Positions 41,708 to 51,526 of a stretch of 64,000 nucleotides of DNA are shown in pieces; within the stretch, counting starts at the first letter, position 1; each line of letters begins with the position of its first letter. A program made the position numbers and the translations under genes. Under the pieces are notes generated by a model that did no database searches, had not been told where the DNA came from, and saw only the letters and a list, made by a program, of their open reading frames with translations. The stretch is from JBFHQE01 sp041592335. GTDB taxonomy: Bacteria > Pseudomonadota > Gammaproteobacteria > Thiohalobacterales > Thiohalobacteraceae. The DNA is taken from the NCBI GenBank assembly GCA_041592335.1, contig JBFHQE010000001.1, positions 1 through 64,000 of the forward strand, written 5' to 3'.

Positions 41708-42645
41708 GCCTTGTCGGCCTCCGCAAACAGCGCCTGCAATATCTCGTAAGCCCCGCGCGACAACAGGTCATTGGCCAGCACTGCGCCGAGCTCCAGCGCA
41801 TCTTCCGGTCGTCCGCTGATGACGCCCTGTATGATTTCGCTGCCGTCCGGCTGACCCACCAGTCCGCGCAGCACAATGACGCCATGCGACAACTCGGCAT
41901 AACCCGCGATCGGCACCTGGCACCCACCCTGCAGTGCGGCGTTCAAGGCCCGTTCGGCGGTGATACGGATGCTGGTCTTGTCGTCGGCCAGCAGGTCGAT
42001 CAGCGCCTTGACCTGGTCATCGCCGCTGCGGCATTCGATACCGATCGCGCCCTGGGCAATGGCCGGCATCATCTCGTCCGGCGAAATTTCCTGCTTGATT
42101 CGCTCTTCAAACCCCAGCCGCTTGAGACCGGCGGCGGCCAGGATGATGGCGTCGTAATCGCCCTTATCCAGCTTCTCGAGGCGGGTATTCACATTGCCAC
42201 GCAGATCATGAATCTGCAGATCGGGCCGTTTGGCCTTCAACTGACACTGGCGCCGTAAACTGGAGGTGCCGACGACGGCGCCCTCGGGCAGCGCATCGAG
42301 AGAATCATACTTATTGGATACGAAGGCATCGCGCGGATCCTCGCGATTCAGGATCGCGCCGATCTCCAGGCCATCCGGCAGCTCGACCGGCATGTCTTTC
42401 ATTGAATGCACCGCGATGTCGGCCCGGCCATCGAACATGGCCTGCTCTAACTCCTTGACAAACAAGCCTTTTCCGCCCACTTTGGCCAGTGGACTGTCCA
42501 GAATCTTGTCACCCCGGGTCGACATGGTGACCAGCTCGACCTGTAGATCGGGATTCAGCGCCTCCAGTCCGGCTTTGACGTGTTCGGCCTGCCAGAGGGC
42601 GAGGGCGCTTTTGCGCGTGGCGATTCGGAGCGTGGTCAGGGACAT
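41704..42645 (-). CDS. hemC: Hydroxymethylbilane synthase (porphobilinogen deaminase)
   Basis: A 313-residue enzyme of typical length. The cofactor-attachment cysteine is in NAALQGGCQVPIAGYAEL. Catalytic-region motifs are LRIATRKSALALWQAEHV, MKDMPVELPDGLEIGAIL and DLRGNVNTRLEKLDKGDYDA. It polymerises four porphobilinogens made by HemB. It is the first gene of the hemCDXY operon, with its promoter in the 81-base gap before it, downstream of algR. Confidence 0.96.
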   Translation of the reverse strand: MSLTTLRIATRKSALALWQAEHVKAGLEALNPDLQVELVTMSTRGDKILDSPLAKVGGKGLFVKELEQAMFDGRADIAVHSMKDMPVELPDGLEIGAILNREDPRDAFVSNKYDSLDALPEGAVVGTSSLRRQCQLKAKRPDLQIHDLRGNVNTRLEKLDKGDYDAIILAAAGLKRLGFEERIKQEISPDEMMPAIAQGAIGIECRSGDDQVKALIDLLADDKTSIRITAERALNAALQGGCQVPIAGYAELSHGVIVLRGLVGQPDGSEIIQGVISGRPEDALELGAVLANDLLSRGAYEILQALFAEADKA

Positions 42646-42726
42646 ACCAGTAGATTCAGTGTCGTTAAGGGGGTTGCAGGATAACGACTCGGGCGCGGGG
42701 CTGGCAAGCCGAGCACCGCCAAAACA

Positions 42727-43455
42727 TCAGCCGCCCTGTTTAAGCAGCGCCTTGATGTCGGCCAGGTGGCGACGGCTGATCTCCAGCCGGTCCTCGATAT
42801 CCTGCAGCGATAGCAGGCTGCGGCCTTCCTTGTCCTTTTCCACCGCCCGGATGAAGGCCCGCGCCACCAGCGCATTACGGTGAATCCGCACAAAGCTGTC
42901 GGCAAATTCCACTTCCAGCGACTTGAGCGATTCTTCGATCAGGTATTCATGCGCCGCGGTTTTCACCGTGACATATTTACTGTCGGCCTGGAAATAACGA
43001 ATCTCGCTAACCGGCACCAGTTCCAGTGCGCCGCGCTGGCGGATGCAAATCTGGCTGCGCTGCTCGGGATCCGGTTCCACCTCCTGCAGCTGGGCGCGGG
43101 TGATTCGCCGGGCATTGTGCAGCGCGTTTGCCAGCTTGTCGGCACGAATGGGTTTCAACAGATAACCCACGGCATGACTGTCAAAGGCTTCCAGCGCGTG
43201 TTCGCTGAATGCCGTGGTAAAAATGACCGCTGGCGGCTGGGGCAGGGCGGCCAGATGACGGGCCACCTCCAGGCCATCCATCTGTGGCATACGAATATCC
43301 AGCAGCAGCACATCGGGCTGAAGCACCTCGACCTGTTGCAGCGCCTCGATGCCATTGCCCGCCTCGCCGATCACATTCATTTCCGGCAGCTCTTTGACCA
43401 TTCGCGTCAAACGCTCACGCGCCAGCGCCTCATCGTCGACGATCAGCACCTTCAT
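42727..43455 (-). CDS. algR: LytTR-type response regulator AlgR
   Basis: A 242-residue regulator. The receiver domain has LIVDDEALARERL and the phospho-acceptor Asp in VLLLDIRMPQMDG near residue 55. The C-terminal LytTR DNA-binding domain contains ICIRQRGALELVPVSEIRYF and FVRIHRNALVARAFI. Location between hemC and the AlgZ-like kinase is the conserved algZ-algR-hemCD arrangement, where AlgR controls surface and virulence traits in Pseudomonas. Its targets here are unknown. Its start overlaps the kinase stop by 4 bases. Confidence 0.9.
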   Translation of the reverse strand: MKVLIVDDEALARERLTRMVKELPEMNVIGEAGNGIEALQQVEVLQPDVLLLDIRMPQMDGLEVARHLAALPQPPAVIFTTAFSEHALEAFDSHAVGYLLKPIRADKLANALHNARRITRAQLQEVEPDPEQRSQICIRQRGALELVPVSEIRYFQADSKYVTVKTAAHEYLIEESLKSLEVEFADSFVRIHRNALVARAFIRAVEKDKEGRSLLSLQDIEDRLEISRRHLADIKALLKQGG

Positions 43456-44513
43456 TCTTCAGGCTCCAGTCGGAACAACAGCCGCACCCGGTACTGACCT
43501 TCGCGCACTTCATGCTCCAGCCGGGCATCCGGACCAAAGGCCAGCTTCAGCCGTTCCCGGATATTATCCAGCGCCATCTGGTTACCCTTGTGATGGCCGG
43601 CGTGGTTTTCGCTTAACACCGGATTGCGTACCTCCAGCCGCAGCTTGCCCAGGTTATAGGTCGCCAGGATCGAAATGGTGCCGCCGGCCGGGTTCGGTTC
43701 GATACCGTAATAAACGGCATTTTCCAGCAACGGCTGCAGGATCAGCGGCGGTATCGGCCGGTCCAGCGGCAGATTCTTGGTCTGCCATTCCACCGCAAGC
43801 CGACCGGACAGGCGTTGTTGTTCAATGTTGAGATAACGTCGCGCGATATCCAGCTCTTCCTCCAGGCTGATACGCGCATGCACATCCTGCATCGACATGC
43901 GGAACAGGTCGGCCAGGTCCTGGACCAGCTCCTCGGCCAGTGCCGGTCTGGAAGAGGTCAAGGCAGCGATGGTGTTGAGGCTGTTGAACAGGAAATGCGG
44001 ACGGATGCGGGCTGCCAGGGCCTCGATACGCGCCCGTGCCTCGGCCTTGAGCTGCTCTTCCCACTGATGGCGCACATAGAAATACCGCAGAATCAACGCA
44101 CCGATAATGGCCGCCATCAACAGGGTACGGGCGAGAAAATCACCGCGCGAGGCACCGGCGTCCAGCTCCAGCATCTGCATCACGCTGTATGCCAGCGCGC
44201 TGATCAAGAGTGTGATGCCAAGCAACACAGCGTAGCTCAACCCCGCGGCAACCAGTGGCTCGAAGCGCGCCAGCCAGCCGCGCAGGGCGCAGAGGGCACC
44301 GAGCGAACCGAGCGCGATCCATTGCACATAGAGCGATACCAGCCCCAGCGTATCCCAGCCCTCGCGGCCAAACTGCCAGCGCGCCAGCATCAGGATCAGT
44401 ACAAACAGCTGCGCAATCACCACCACCGCAAACACCATGCGGATAGCGCAGAAGTTAGGCAGGAAGGTACGCGTGTCAGTCCCCATGCCGGGAGTGTCTC
44501 GGTTCGCGGGCAT
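43452..44513 (-). CDS. algZ: AlgZ/FimS-type sensor histidine kinase
   Basis: A 353-residue LytS/AlgZ-family kinase. The N-terminal third has four membrane segments between about residues 25 and 145. The phospho-acceptor histidine is in IRPHFLFNSLNTIAAL, followed by an ATPase region (LQPLLENAVYYGIEP) and a GNQMALDNIRERL block typical of AlgZ, where the usual glycine-rich G box is reduced. It is the partner of AlgR. An ATG at 44486 is an alternative start; neither has a strong ribosome binding site. It is divergent from argH. Confidence 0.88.
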   Translation of the reverse strand: MPANRDTPGMGTDTRTFLPNFCAIRMVFAVVVIAQLFVLILMLARWQFGREGWDTLGLVSLYVQWIALGSLGALCALRGWLARFEPLVAAGLSYAVLLGITLLISALAYSVMQMLELDAGASRGDFLARTLLMAAIIGALILRYFYVRHQWEEQLKAEARARIEALAARIRPHFLFNSLNTIAALTSSRPALAEELVQDLADLFRMSMQDVHARISLEEELDIARRYLNIEQQRLSGRLAVEWQTKNLPLDRPIPPLILQPLLENAVYYGIEPNPAGGTISILATYNLGKLRLEVRNPVLSENHAGHHKGNQMALDNIRERLKLAFGPDARLEHEVREGQYRVRLLFRLEPEE

Positions 44514-44581
44514 GACTGCAAGTAGTTCAACCTTTGTTTACGGTATACTCCTGCTCATCGCACTTTCATCGAGGCCAACGC

Positions 44582-45967
44582 ATGTCGAATTCCAACAGCA
44601 AACTCTGGGGCGGACGGTTCACCGAATCCACCGACGCCTTTGTCGAAGCCTTCACCGCTTCCGTCGAGTTTGATCAACGGATGTACGCCTACGACATCCA
44701 GGGTTCGATTGCCCACGCCACCATGCTGGCTAAAATCGGCGTGCTCACCAACGAAGAACGCGACAGCATCATCGAGGGCCTGACCGCTATCAAGGCGGAG
44801 ATCGAAGCCGGTGAGTTTGAATGGTCGGTGAGCCTGGAAGACGTGCACATGAACATCGAGGCGCGCCTGACCCAGCGCATTGGCGATGCCGGCAAAAAAC
44901 TGCACACCGGCCGTTCGCGCAATGACCAGGTGGCGACCGACATGCGTCTCTATCTGCGCGACGAAATCGATGCCTGCCTGAGCGAATTGCTGCGCCTGCA
45001 AACCGGCCTGATCGACCTGGCCGAACGCGAGGCCGACACCATCATGCCCGGCTTTACCCACCTACAGGTCGCCATGCCCATCTCTTTCGGTCATCACCTG
45101 CTGGCCTGGTTCGAGATGCTGGAGCGCGACCGTCAACGGCTGATCGACTGCCGTAAACGCGTGAACATCATGCCGCTGGGCGCGGCCGCGCTGGCAGGGA
45201 CGACCTATCCGATTGACCGCGCCTACACGGCGGAATTACTCGGCTTCGATGCGCCAGCCGAGAATTCGCTGGATGCCGTCAGCGATCGCGACTTCATTAT
45301 AGAGTTCACCAGTTGCGCGGCACTGGTCATGACCCACCTGTCGCGTTGCTCCGAGGAACTGATCCTCTGGACTTCGGCGCAGTTCAGCTTTATCGATCTG
45401 CCGGACAGGTTCTGTACCGGCTCCAGCATCATGCCGCAAAAGAAAAACCCGGATGTACCGGAGCTGGTGCGCGGCAAGACCGGGCGCGTCAATGGCAACC
45501 TCATCAGCCTGCTGACATTGATGAAGAGCCAGCCACTGGCATACAACAAGGACAACCAGGAAGACAAGGAACCGCTGTTCGACACCATCGATACCCTGAA
45601 AGGTTCGCTGCGCGTGTTTGCCGATATGATCCCGGCCCTCGAACCCAGGAAGGAGCAAATGTACCAGGCCGCCTTTGCCGGGTTCTCTACCGCCACCGAC
45701 CTGGCCGATTACCTGGTCCGCAAGGGTGTGCCGTTCCGCGATGCACACGAGATCGTCGGCAAGGCCGTACGTTGCGGCGTGGAGCAGGGCAAGGACCTGT
45801 CCGAGCTGTCGCTGGACACACTGCAGGGCTTTTCCGCTGTCATCGACGTGGACGTATTTGACGTGCTGACACTCGAGGGCTCGGTCGCTGCGCGCGATCA
45901 TCTGGGCGGCACCGCGCCCACCCAGGTGAAGGCCGCCGTAAAGCGCGCCCGCGCCCGAATTGCCTGA
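44582..45967 (+). CDS. argH: Argininosuccinate lyase
   Basis: A 461-residue lyase of the fumarase/aspartase superfamily from the ATG at 44582, with GAGG upstream. The superfamily signature is TGSSIMPQKKNPDVPELVRG; others are LWGGRFTESTDAFVEAF, HTGRSRNDQVATDMRLYLRD and GFTHLQVAMPISFGHHL. It makes arginine and fumarate from argininosuccinate. Location beside algZ-algR-hemC is conserved. A weak stem-loop follows 51 bases after its stop. Confidence 0.97.
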   Translation: MSNSNSKLWGGRFTESTDAFVEAFTASVEFDQRMYAYDIQGSIAHATMLAKIGVLTNEERDSIIEGLTAIKAEIEAGEFEWSVSLEDVHMNIEARLTQRIGDAGKKLHTGRSRNDQVATDMRLYLRDEIDACLSELLRLQTGLIDLAEREADTIMPGFTHLQVAMPISFGHHLLAWFEMLERDRQRLIDCRKRVNIMPLGAAALAGTTYPIDRAYTAELLGFDAPAENSLDAVSDRDFIIEFTSCAALVMTHLSRCSEELILWTSAQFSFIDLPDRFCTGSSIMPQKKNPDVPELVRGKTGRVNGNLISLLTLMKSQPLAYNKDNQEDKEPLFDTIDTLKGSLRVFADMIPALEPRKEQMYQAAFAGFSTATDLADYLVRKGVPFRDAHEIVGKAVRCGVEQGKDLSELSLDTLQGFSAVIDVDVFDVLTLEGSVAARDHLGGTAPTQVKAAVKRARARIA

Positions 45968-46018
45968 CAATTAATCAGCTAAAATCCTCCCCCATCCGGC
46001 CGATAGGTTCTAGACGAG

Positions 46019-46038
46019 AATCCGCATTGCGGCGGATT
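46019..46038 (+). terminator. Weak stem-loop after argH
   Basis: AATCCGC and GCGGATT form a 7-bp stem with a 6-base loop, but no T-run follows. It may mark the 3' end of the argH transcript. Confidence 0.3.
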
Positions 46039-46076
46039 AATGGAATGTGTTTCAGGGATTGCCGGGTGTTAAATGA

Positions 46077-46088
46077 TTTGTATACAAA
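46077..46088. promoter_or_regulatory. 12-bp perfect palindrome upstream of the HD-GYP gene
   Basis: TTTGTATACAAA is a perfect dyad 98 bases upstream of the HD-GYP start, in an otherwise AT-rich stretch. It could be an operator; the binding protein is unknown. Confidence 0.25.
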
Positions 46089-46185
46089 AATTCTACAATT
46101 CGATTCAAAACAATCAGTTATCATTGGCCGAACCTATGTTTATTGCGCAGACCAATTGAACCCTCTCGGCTAACCCCAGATTCTT

Positions 46186-47460
46186 ATGAGCACCGAACTC
46201 GACACTGAAGTCAAAACCAGCATCGACGGCCTGCAGATCGACATGTATGTCACGCGTCTGGATCGCCCCTGGATCGAAACGCCGTTTCCCATCGAAGGCG
46301 TAAAAATCAAGTCGAAAGAGGACATCGAACTGCTGCGCCGGTACGCAAACTATGTGTTCGTGGACGTCGACCGCGGACCTTCGCCGGAGAATCGTTTCTG
46401 GATACTGGACGCGAAAAAGCCCCTCTCCATACAGGGCGAGGAACCCGCGCCGATCAAACCGGTTTTCAAGGAAACCACCAACGAGTACACCAAACTCAAA
46501 AAGTGTTTCTACAAGATCTCGACTTCCGTGGAACAAGAGCTGGAGACGGCTAAAGCGGTCTCGAAAGAGCTGGATTCAAGTATCCGTCGCCTTTATTCCG
46601 ATCTGGAAAAAGGCCATCAGCTTGATATCAACCTGGTCAAGGACGGCGTCGAGGCACTCGTTGACAGCGTGACTCGCAACCCCTCGGCATTTGCCTTGCT
46701 GATACAACTGCAGAAAACGGATGAGTACGCCTACAATCACTCTTTGGGTACATCAGTATGGTGCGCCCAGTTCGGCCGACACCTCGGCCTGGAAAAAAAC
46801 GACATCTGTGAACTGGCGCTTGGCGGAATGCTGCTGGATGTCGGCAAGGTGAAAATCTCCGATGGACTGCTGTGCAAGAAAGGCGAAATATCACCGGAGG
46901 AAGTGATCAAGGTTCGGCAACATGTCGATCATGGCCTGCGCATTCTTGCGCAAACCAGGGCCATATCTCCCCGCGTTATGCGCATGGTGGCGACCCATCA
47001 TGAACGCGCGGACGGCAAGGGCTATCCTGAAGGCCTGGAAAACGACCTGATTCCAATCTTCGGCCGTATTGCGGGTATCGTCGACAGCTATGACGCCATG
47101 ACCAGCAGAAAGCCGCATACCGATGTAGTCTACTCGCCCTTCGAGGCAATCGATGAGTTATACAAGTGTCGCGGCAGCTGTTTCCAGGAAGAACTGGTCG
47201 AACAGTTCATCCAGACACTGGGCATTTATCCGACAGGTTCACTGGTGGAATTTGAAAACGGCGCGGTTGGCGTTGTTCTGGAAGTGAATGACCTGAAGCG
47301 GCTTTTCCCGACAGTCATGGTATTGCTGGACGAAAACAAAAAACCGCTGAATGATTTTCGCAAGATCGATCTTTCTCAGCAGCAGGGCGCGGATTACAAG
47401 ATTAAATCAGCGCTACCCTATGGTGCCTATGGCATCAAAATGGACGAACTGTTTCTCTAG
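46186..47460 (+). CDS. DUF3391/HD-GYP protein with an altered HD dyad
   Basis: A 424-residue protein. The N-terminal DUF3391 domain (about 1-130) contains GLQIDMYVTRLDRPWIETPF. A c-di-GMP phosphodiesterase-type HD-GYP domain follows (about 170-370). The GYP part is intact in THHERADGKGYPEGL, as are the first ligand in YNHSLGTSVW and the RQHVDHG and VDSYDAMTS blocks. The HD dyad is not: GGMLLDVGKVKI has Leu at residue 217 where a metal-binding His is expected. Hydrolysis may therefore be weak or lost, leaving a c-di-GMP receptor. Its 3' end overlaps the convergent GGDEF-EAL gene by 4 bases. Confidence 0.87.
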   Translation: MSTELDTEVKTSIDGLQIDMYVTRLDRPWIETPFPIEGVKIKSKEDIELLRRYANYVFVDVDRGPSPENRFWILDAKKPLSIQGEEPAPIKPVFKETTNEYTKLKKCFYKISTSVEQELETAKAVSKELDSSIRRLYSDLEKGHQLDINLVKDGVEALVDSVTRNPSAFALLIQLQKTDEYAYNHSLGTSVWCAQFGRHLGLEKNDICELALGGMLLDVGKVKISDGLLCKKGEISPEEVIKVRQHVDHGLRILAQTRAISPRVMRMVATHHERADGKGYPEGLENDLIPIFGRIAGIVDSYDAMTSRKPHTDVVYSPFEAIDELYKCRGSCFQEELVEQFIQTLGIYPTGSLVEFENGAVGVVLEVNDLKRLFPTVMVLLDENKKPLNDFRKIDLSQQQGADYKIKSALPYGAYGIKMDELFL

Positions 47461-48749
47461 TCGCTATTGCCGCCAAACTCCAGCAACCATTTTTTTATCT
47501 GATCCTGCGGCATCGGCTTGGCGTAATAAAACCCCTGCACGATATCGCATCCCAGGCCCTTCAAAACCTCTACGGTCCTGGCATCCTCGGCCCCTTCGGC
47601 CACAACTTCCATATCGAACGCATGCGCAAGATCTATGATCAGCTTGACGATGTTCCGACTTGACGAGTTAGTAACCAGATCCGAAACAAACGAGCGATCG
47701 ATCTTCAACTCATCCACCGGTAAATTTTCGAAATAGGAGAGGGAGGAATAGCCGGTACCAAAGTCATCGATCGATATTGAAACGCCCAGCGCCCTTAATT
47801 CTTCGAGCGCCGAAAAACATCTTTCAGGATCGACCACCAGCGAACGCTCCACGATTTCCAATGTAAGGTTCACATTGTCATTCTTCCAGAGGTTGAGCGC
47901 ATTGGTGATGGAATCCTTGAAATCCGCCATGAGAATAAAATCGGGCGGGATGTTGATAGACACGCTTAACGGACCCCACTTATCGGTCCATTCAGCAGTC
48001 TGCCTTAATACCGAGTTCAAGAGCCAGTAAGTGATGGGCTTGATATTCCCGGTTCTTTCCGCAATCGGGATAAAATAGCCGGGCGGAATCATCCCTTTAT
48101 AGGAGTGTTTCCAGCGAATCAGCGCTTCCATGCCAACCACGCCGCCAGAATCGAGCGCGATCTTGGGCTGATAAAAAACCAGCAGCTCGTCGTTCTGCAA
48201 GGCATCCGCCAACGCCAGCTCAATATCAAAATCATCCGGTATAACGTCTTCTTCGGGAACCTTCGATATGGCTATTCGCTGGTTGGATTCTTTCGCTTCA
48301 TGCAGAATCGACTCACATTCTTTCATCAGGAAGAGATAATTCGATGCATGCAAGGGACAAAGACTGATACCTATGGTGCAGTCCACGTATATTTTTCTAT
48401 CCTGAAACTCGAACGGAGACTGAAGCAGAGAGAGTATCTTGTTCGCGGCAAGCTCGGCATGACCGACATTCATCACACCGTTAAGAATCACCGCGTAGGT
48501 GTTGTCCCCGATGCGCGCCACATGGTCCTGCTCACGGCATACATTTGCCAGCAGGATGGCGAATTTCCGAAGCACCTCGTCGCCAACGTCATAACCGAAG
48601 ACGCTGTTAATCCGGTAAAAGCGGTTAATGTCAATCAGCAACAACGCAATCTTGGTATTGAAGTTCGTGGACTCCTTGACCGTCCTGGCAAGCAGTGACA
48701 TGAATGCGCGTCTGTTATAAATGTCCGTTAAATAATCGAGTGAATTCAT
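47457..48749 (-). CDS. GGDEF-EAL protein, cyclase site degenerate
   Basis: A 430-residue cytoplasmic protein. The GGDEF domain (about 1-165) has lost its motif: RIGDNTYAVIL replaces GGDEF. The EAL domain (about 185-425) keeps MEALIRW, LEIVERSLV, SIDDFGTGYSS and DELKIDRSFV, so it is probably an active c-di-GMP phosphodiesterase with a GTP-binding or structural GGDEF module. There is no membrane segment. It follows the larger GGDEF-EAL gene by 21 bases on the same strand. Confidence 0.88.
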   Translation of the reverse strand: MNSLDYLTDIYNRRAFMSLLARTVKESTNFNTKIALLLIDINRFYRINSVFGYDVGDEVLRKFAILLANVCREQDHVARIGDNTYAVILNGVMNVGHAELAANKILSLLQSPFEFQDRKIYVDCTIGISLCPLHASNYLFLMKECESILHEAKESNQRIAISKVPEEDVIPDDFDIELALADALQNDELLVFYQPKIALDSGGVVGMEALIRWKHSYKGMIPPGYFIPIAERTGNIKPITYWLLNSVLRQTAEWTDKWGPLSVSINIPPDFILMADFKDSITNALNLWKNDNVNLTLEIVERSLVVDPERCFSALEELRALGVSISIDDFGTGYSSLSYFENLPVDELKIDRSFVSDLVTNSSSRNIVKLIIDLAHAFDMEVVAEGAEDARTVEVLKGLGCDIVQGFYYAKPMPQDQIKKWLLEFGGNSD

Positions 48750-48770
48750 TCGTTCAAATCTGGGGTGCTG

Positions 48771-51521
48771 TTATTGATTGACAACCACGGGCTTGTTGCC
48801 CAGCGCCGCCACATCGACTGGCGACACATTCATCTGCTCTTTTGGCTTGCCGATAAACCAGCCCTGCGCATAATCCACGCCGACACGACGCAGGAAACTA
48901 AACGCCGCATCGTCTTCGACGAATTCAGCGACGGTATGAATCCCCATGCCACGCGCAACATCCACCAGCGCCTTCACAAACAACTGGTCTTCGGGTGACT
49001 TGACGATATCGCGAATAAAGCTGCCATCGATTTTGAGAATATCGACCTTGAGATTCTTGAGATAGGAAAACGATGAGAAGCCGACGCCGAAATCATCCAG
49101 CGAAATCTTGCAACCCAGCTGACGGATACGGCTAATAAATTCCTGGGCACGCGCCATGTTTTCACAGGCCGCCGTTTCGGTCACTTCAAACGTCAGGCGT
49201 GCCGGATTGATACCGGTGCGCTTAAGTGTAGATTCGATCAGATTCAACATATCCTGATTTCCAACGGACAGTCCGGATAAATTGATGGAGATACCCACAT
49301 CGCTCATTGCCGTGGGCAACGCTGCCAGCTGCCGCATGGCTTTCTTGACGATCATTTGATCAAGCTGGCCAATCAGGCCGAACTGTTCCGCCGTGGGAAT
49401 AAAATTACCCGGCAGGATCAACTTGCCGTCGTCGTCCAGCATACGCACCAGGGTTTCAAAATGATGGATATCACCATCCACCACGCTGGCAATAGGCTGA
49501 AACGCGAGGACAAATTTATCTTTTTCCAGCGCCTCGACTATGCGTGTCTTCCAGGCCAGCTGAGTACCCATACGCTGACGCTGCATGTCTTCTTCCGAGT
49601 AAACGCGCACACGATTGCGCCCGGCATCCTTGGCCGCGTACATGGCAGTATCCGCCATCGCCATCAACTCGACTGCCTCGCGGCTCTGTTCCGGGAATTC
49701 CACAATACCAATACTGGCCGTGATATTGACTGCTGATTTGATCTGCCTGGGCCGACAACCACCAATCAGTTTCAGGATTTCCTGTGCCTTGTATTCCGCC
49801 TGCTTGGTTTCCATGTCAGGGAAGACGATGGCAAATTCATCGCCACTGACACGCGCCAGCATGTCTTCGCGACGTGACAGTTGCTTGATGGCATCCGCCA
49901 CCTGGGTGATCAGCTCATCGCCGACCGCATGCCCGGCCGTATCGTTAATCATCTTCAAATGATCGAGATCGATCAGCATCAACACGCCGTAACCATCGCG
50001 CGACTGGGTACGGCGAATTTCATGCGCGAAATCGACCAGGAAACGACGCCGATTGGACAGCCCGGTCAACTGATCCTGGTTGGCCAGCATCACCATGCGT
50101 TCTTCATCGTGCTTCTGCTGGGTAATGTCGCTCGCGGTGCCGCGATAACCGTGAAATTCACCATCCTCCAGCACCGGGATGCCGTTCATACGCAGATGAT
50201 GGCGGCCGCCGTCGGCCAGCGTGATCACGCACTCGATATTCTTGAAGGGCAGATAACGCTGGTTATCCGGCTGGATATGCAGCATGAAACTGACCAGGTC
50301 ATCCCGCGGAAACAGTTCCGCAAGCGTCTTGCTGGAAAAATGCACCGGGTTCAGGCCAAGCGTGGCGCTGACACTGGTGGAAACGAACACGAACCGTCCG
50401 TGCTGATCGGTTTCCCACAACCAGTCGGAAGAGCTTTCGGCAAAATCATGGAAGCGTTTGCGGCTGGACTCCAGCTGCCCCTGCGACTGGCCCAGGTCAT
50501 CCAGCATCTGGTTGAAAGATTGCGCCAGCTGGCCCAGCTCATCGCGACGACCGAGATTGACCTTGTAACCCCATTCACCGGCCGCGATGCGTCGCGTCGC
50601 CTCGGCCAGTATACCGATCGGCCGTGTCAGGGTGATGCGGCTGACCCAGATCCCGACCAGCGCCGAAATCAGCAGAATGAGCACGGAGAAAGTCAGTGCC
50701 TGCTTGGCGAACGCCAGGTAAGGCGCCCAATAATCGGCATTGGAATGCGCCAACAGCAGATGCGCAATATCTGTCTGACCATCGCCCGCCAAAACCTGGA
50801 ATACGTGCCCAGTATAACCTTCATCACCGATATCGAAACTGAGTAGCTTGCGTTCATCCGGATAATTAAGCTCATCGAGCTGCAATCCTTCCAGCGTGCT
50901 GCCCAACACCACGTTGTTGTGAAACAGCGCGACCTCGGTGCGCAATAGTTCCTTGATGTCGACAATGGCTTCCTGGTTCACCTCGTCGCCTACCAGGATC
51001 ACGCCAACGGCACCACCCAGCGGGTTTTCAATCGGTATCGCCGTGAGCCGCAGGAATGAATCGAAAATCAGCGCATTACCGTAAGCGACAGGCGCTCCTT
51101 TCTGCACCCGCCGCACCAGCTCTTCGATCTGGCTGGATGACAACATCTGCGGGGAGGTGTAATGCGGCTTGCGTCCCTCGGCAATGACATTGGAAGCCCC
51201 TTTCTGGAGATACAGGGCCACCATGTCGATGCCGGGCCGCGGAAACAGGTCTCCCAGCATGCCACGCACCGTGCCTGCATCGCCCGTCTGGGTTGCCGCC
51301 AGCAGACTGGGCTCGCGGGTCAGGGTTCGCGCGGTATCCTGCAACTGGGCGAAAGCGGATTTCTGCGCCTCGACAAATACCGCGTGAGCCCGCGTAATAT
51401 CGCGATCAATCGCTTCGTTGACATGCTGACGCACCAGGTAAACCCCGGACAGCGACACTGCGCAGAGCACAGTCAGCATCAATCCGATCATAAACAGGGT
51501 ATGTTTCTGTCCGATATTCAT
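48771..51521 (-). CDS. Cache-HAMP-PAS-GGDEF-EAL membrane protein
   Basis: A 916-residue transmembrane c-di-GMP enzyme. A membrane segment (residues 10-30) is followed by a periplasmic Cache-like sensor to about 275, a second segment (LTFSVLILLISALVGIWVSRI), a HAMP domain (TRRIAAGEWGYKVNLGRRDEL), a PAS domain near 355-475 (WLWETDQHGRFVFVSTS), GGDEF with RVSGDEFAIVF and EAL with FETLVRM, LDDFGVGFSS and DILKIDGSFI. The cyclase motif is SGDEF, a usually functional variant; the EAL motif is ETL. The upstream cupredoxin-like gene ends 5 bases before its ATG, so a linked signal is likely. Confidence 0.9.
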   Translation of the reverse strand: MNIGQKHTLFMIGLMLTVLCAVSLSGVYLVRQHVNEAIDRDITRAHAVFVEAQKSAFAQLQDTARTLTREPSLLAATQTGDAGTVRGMLGDLFPRPGIDMVALYLQKGASNVIAEGRKPHYTSPQMLSSSQIEELVRRVQKGAPVAYGNALIFDSFLRLTAIPIENPLGGAVGVILVGDEVNQEAIVDIKELLRTEVALFHNNVVLGSTLEGLQLDELNYPDERKLLSFDIGDEGYTGHVFQVLAGDGQTDIAHLLLAHSNADYWAPYLAFAKQALTFSVLILLISALVGIWVSRITLTRPIGILAEATRRIAAGEWGYKVNLGRRDELGQLAQSFNQMLDDLGQSQGQLESSRKRFHDFAESSSDWLWETDQHGRFVFVSTSVSATLGLNPVHFSSKTLAELFPRDDLVSFMLHIQPDNQRYLPFKNIECVITLADGGRHHLRMNGIPVLEDGEFHGYRGTASDITQQKHDEERMVMLANQDQLTGLSNRRRFLVDFAHEIRRTQSRDGYGVLMLIDLDHLKMINDTAGHAVGDELITQVADAIKQLSRREDMLARVSGDEFAIVFPDMETKQAEYKAQEILKLIGGCRPRQIKSAVNITASIGIVEFPEQSREAVELMAMADTAMYAAKDAGRNRVRVYSEEDMQRQRMGTQLAWKTRIVEALEKDKFVLAFQPIASVVDGDIHHFETLVRMLDDDGKLILPGNFIPTAEQFGLIGQLDQMIVKKAMRQLAALPTAMSDVGISINLSGLSVGNQDMLNLIESTLKRTGINPARLTFEVTETAACENMARAQEFISRIRQLGCKISLDDFGVGFSSFSYLKNLKVDILKIDGSFIRDIVKSPEDQLFVKALVDVARGMGIHTVAEFVEDDAAFSFLRRVGVDYAQGWFIGKPKEQMNVSPVDVAALGNKPVVVNQ

Positions 51522-51526
51522 CCCGG

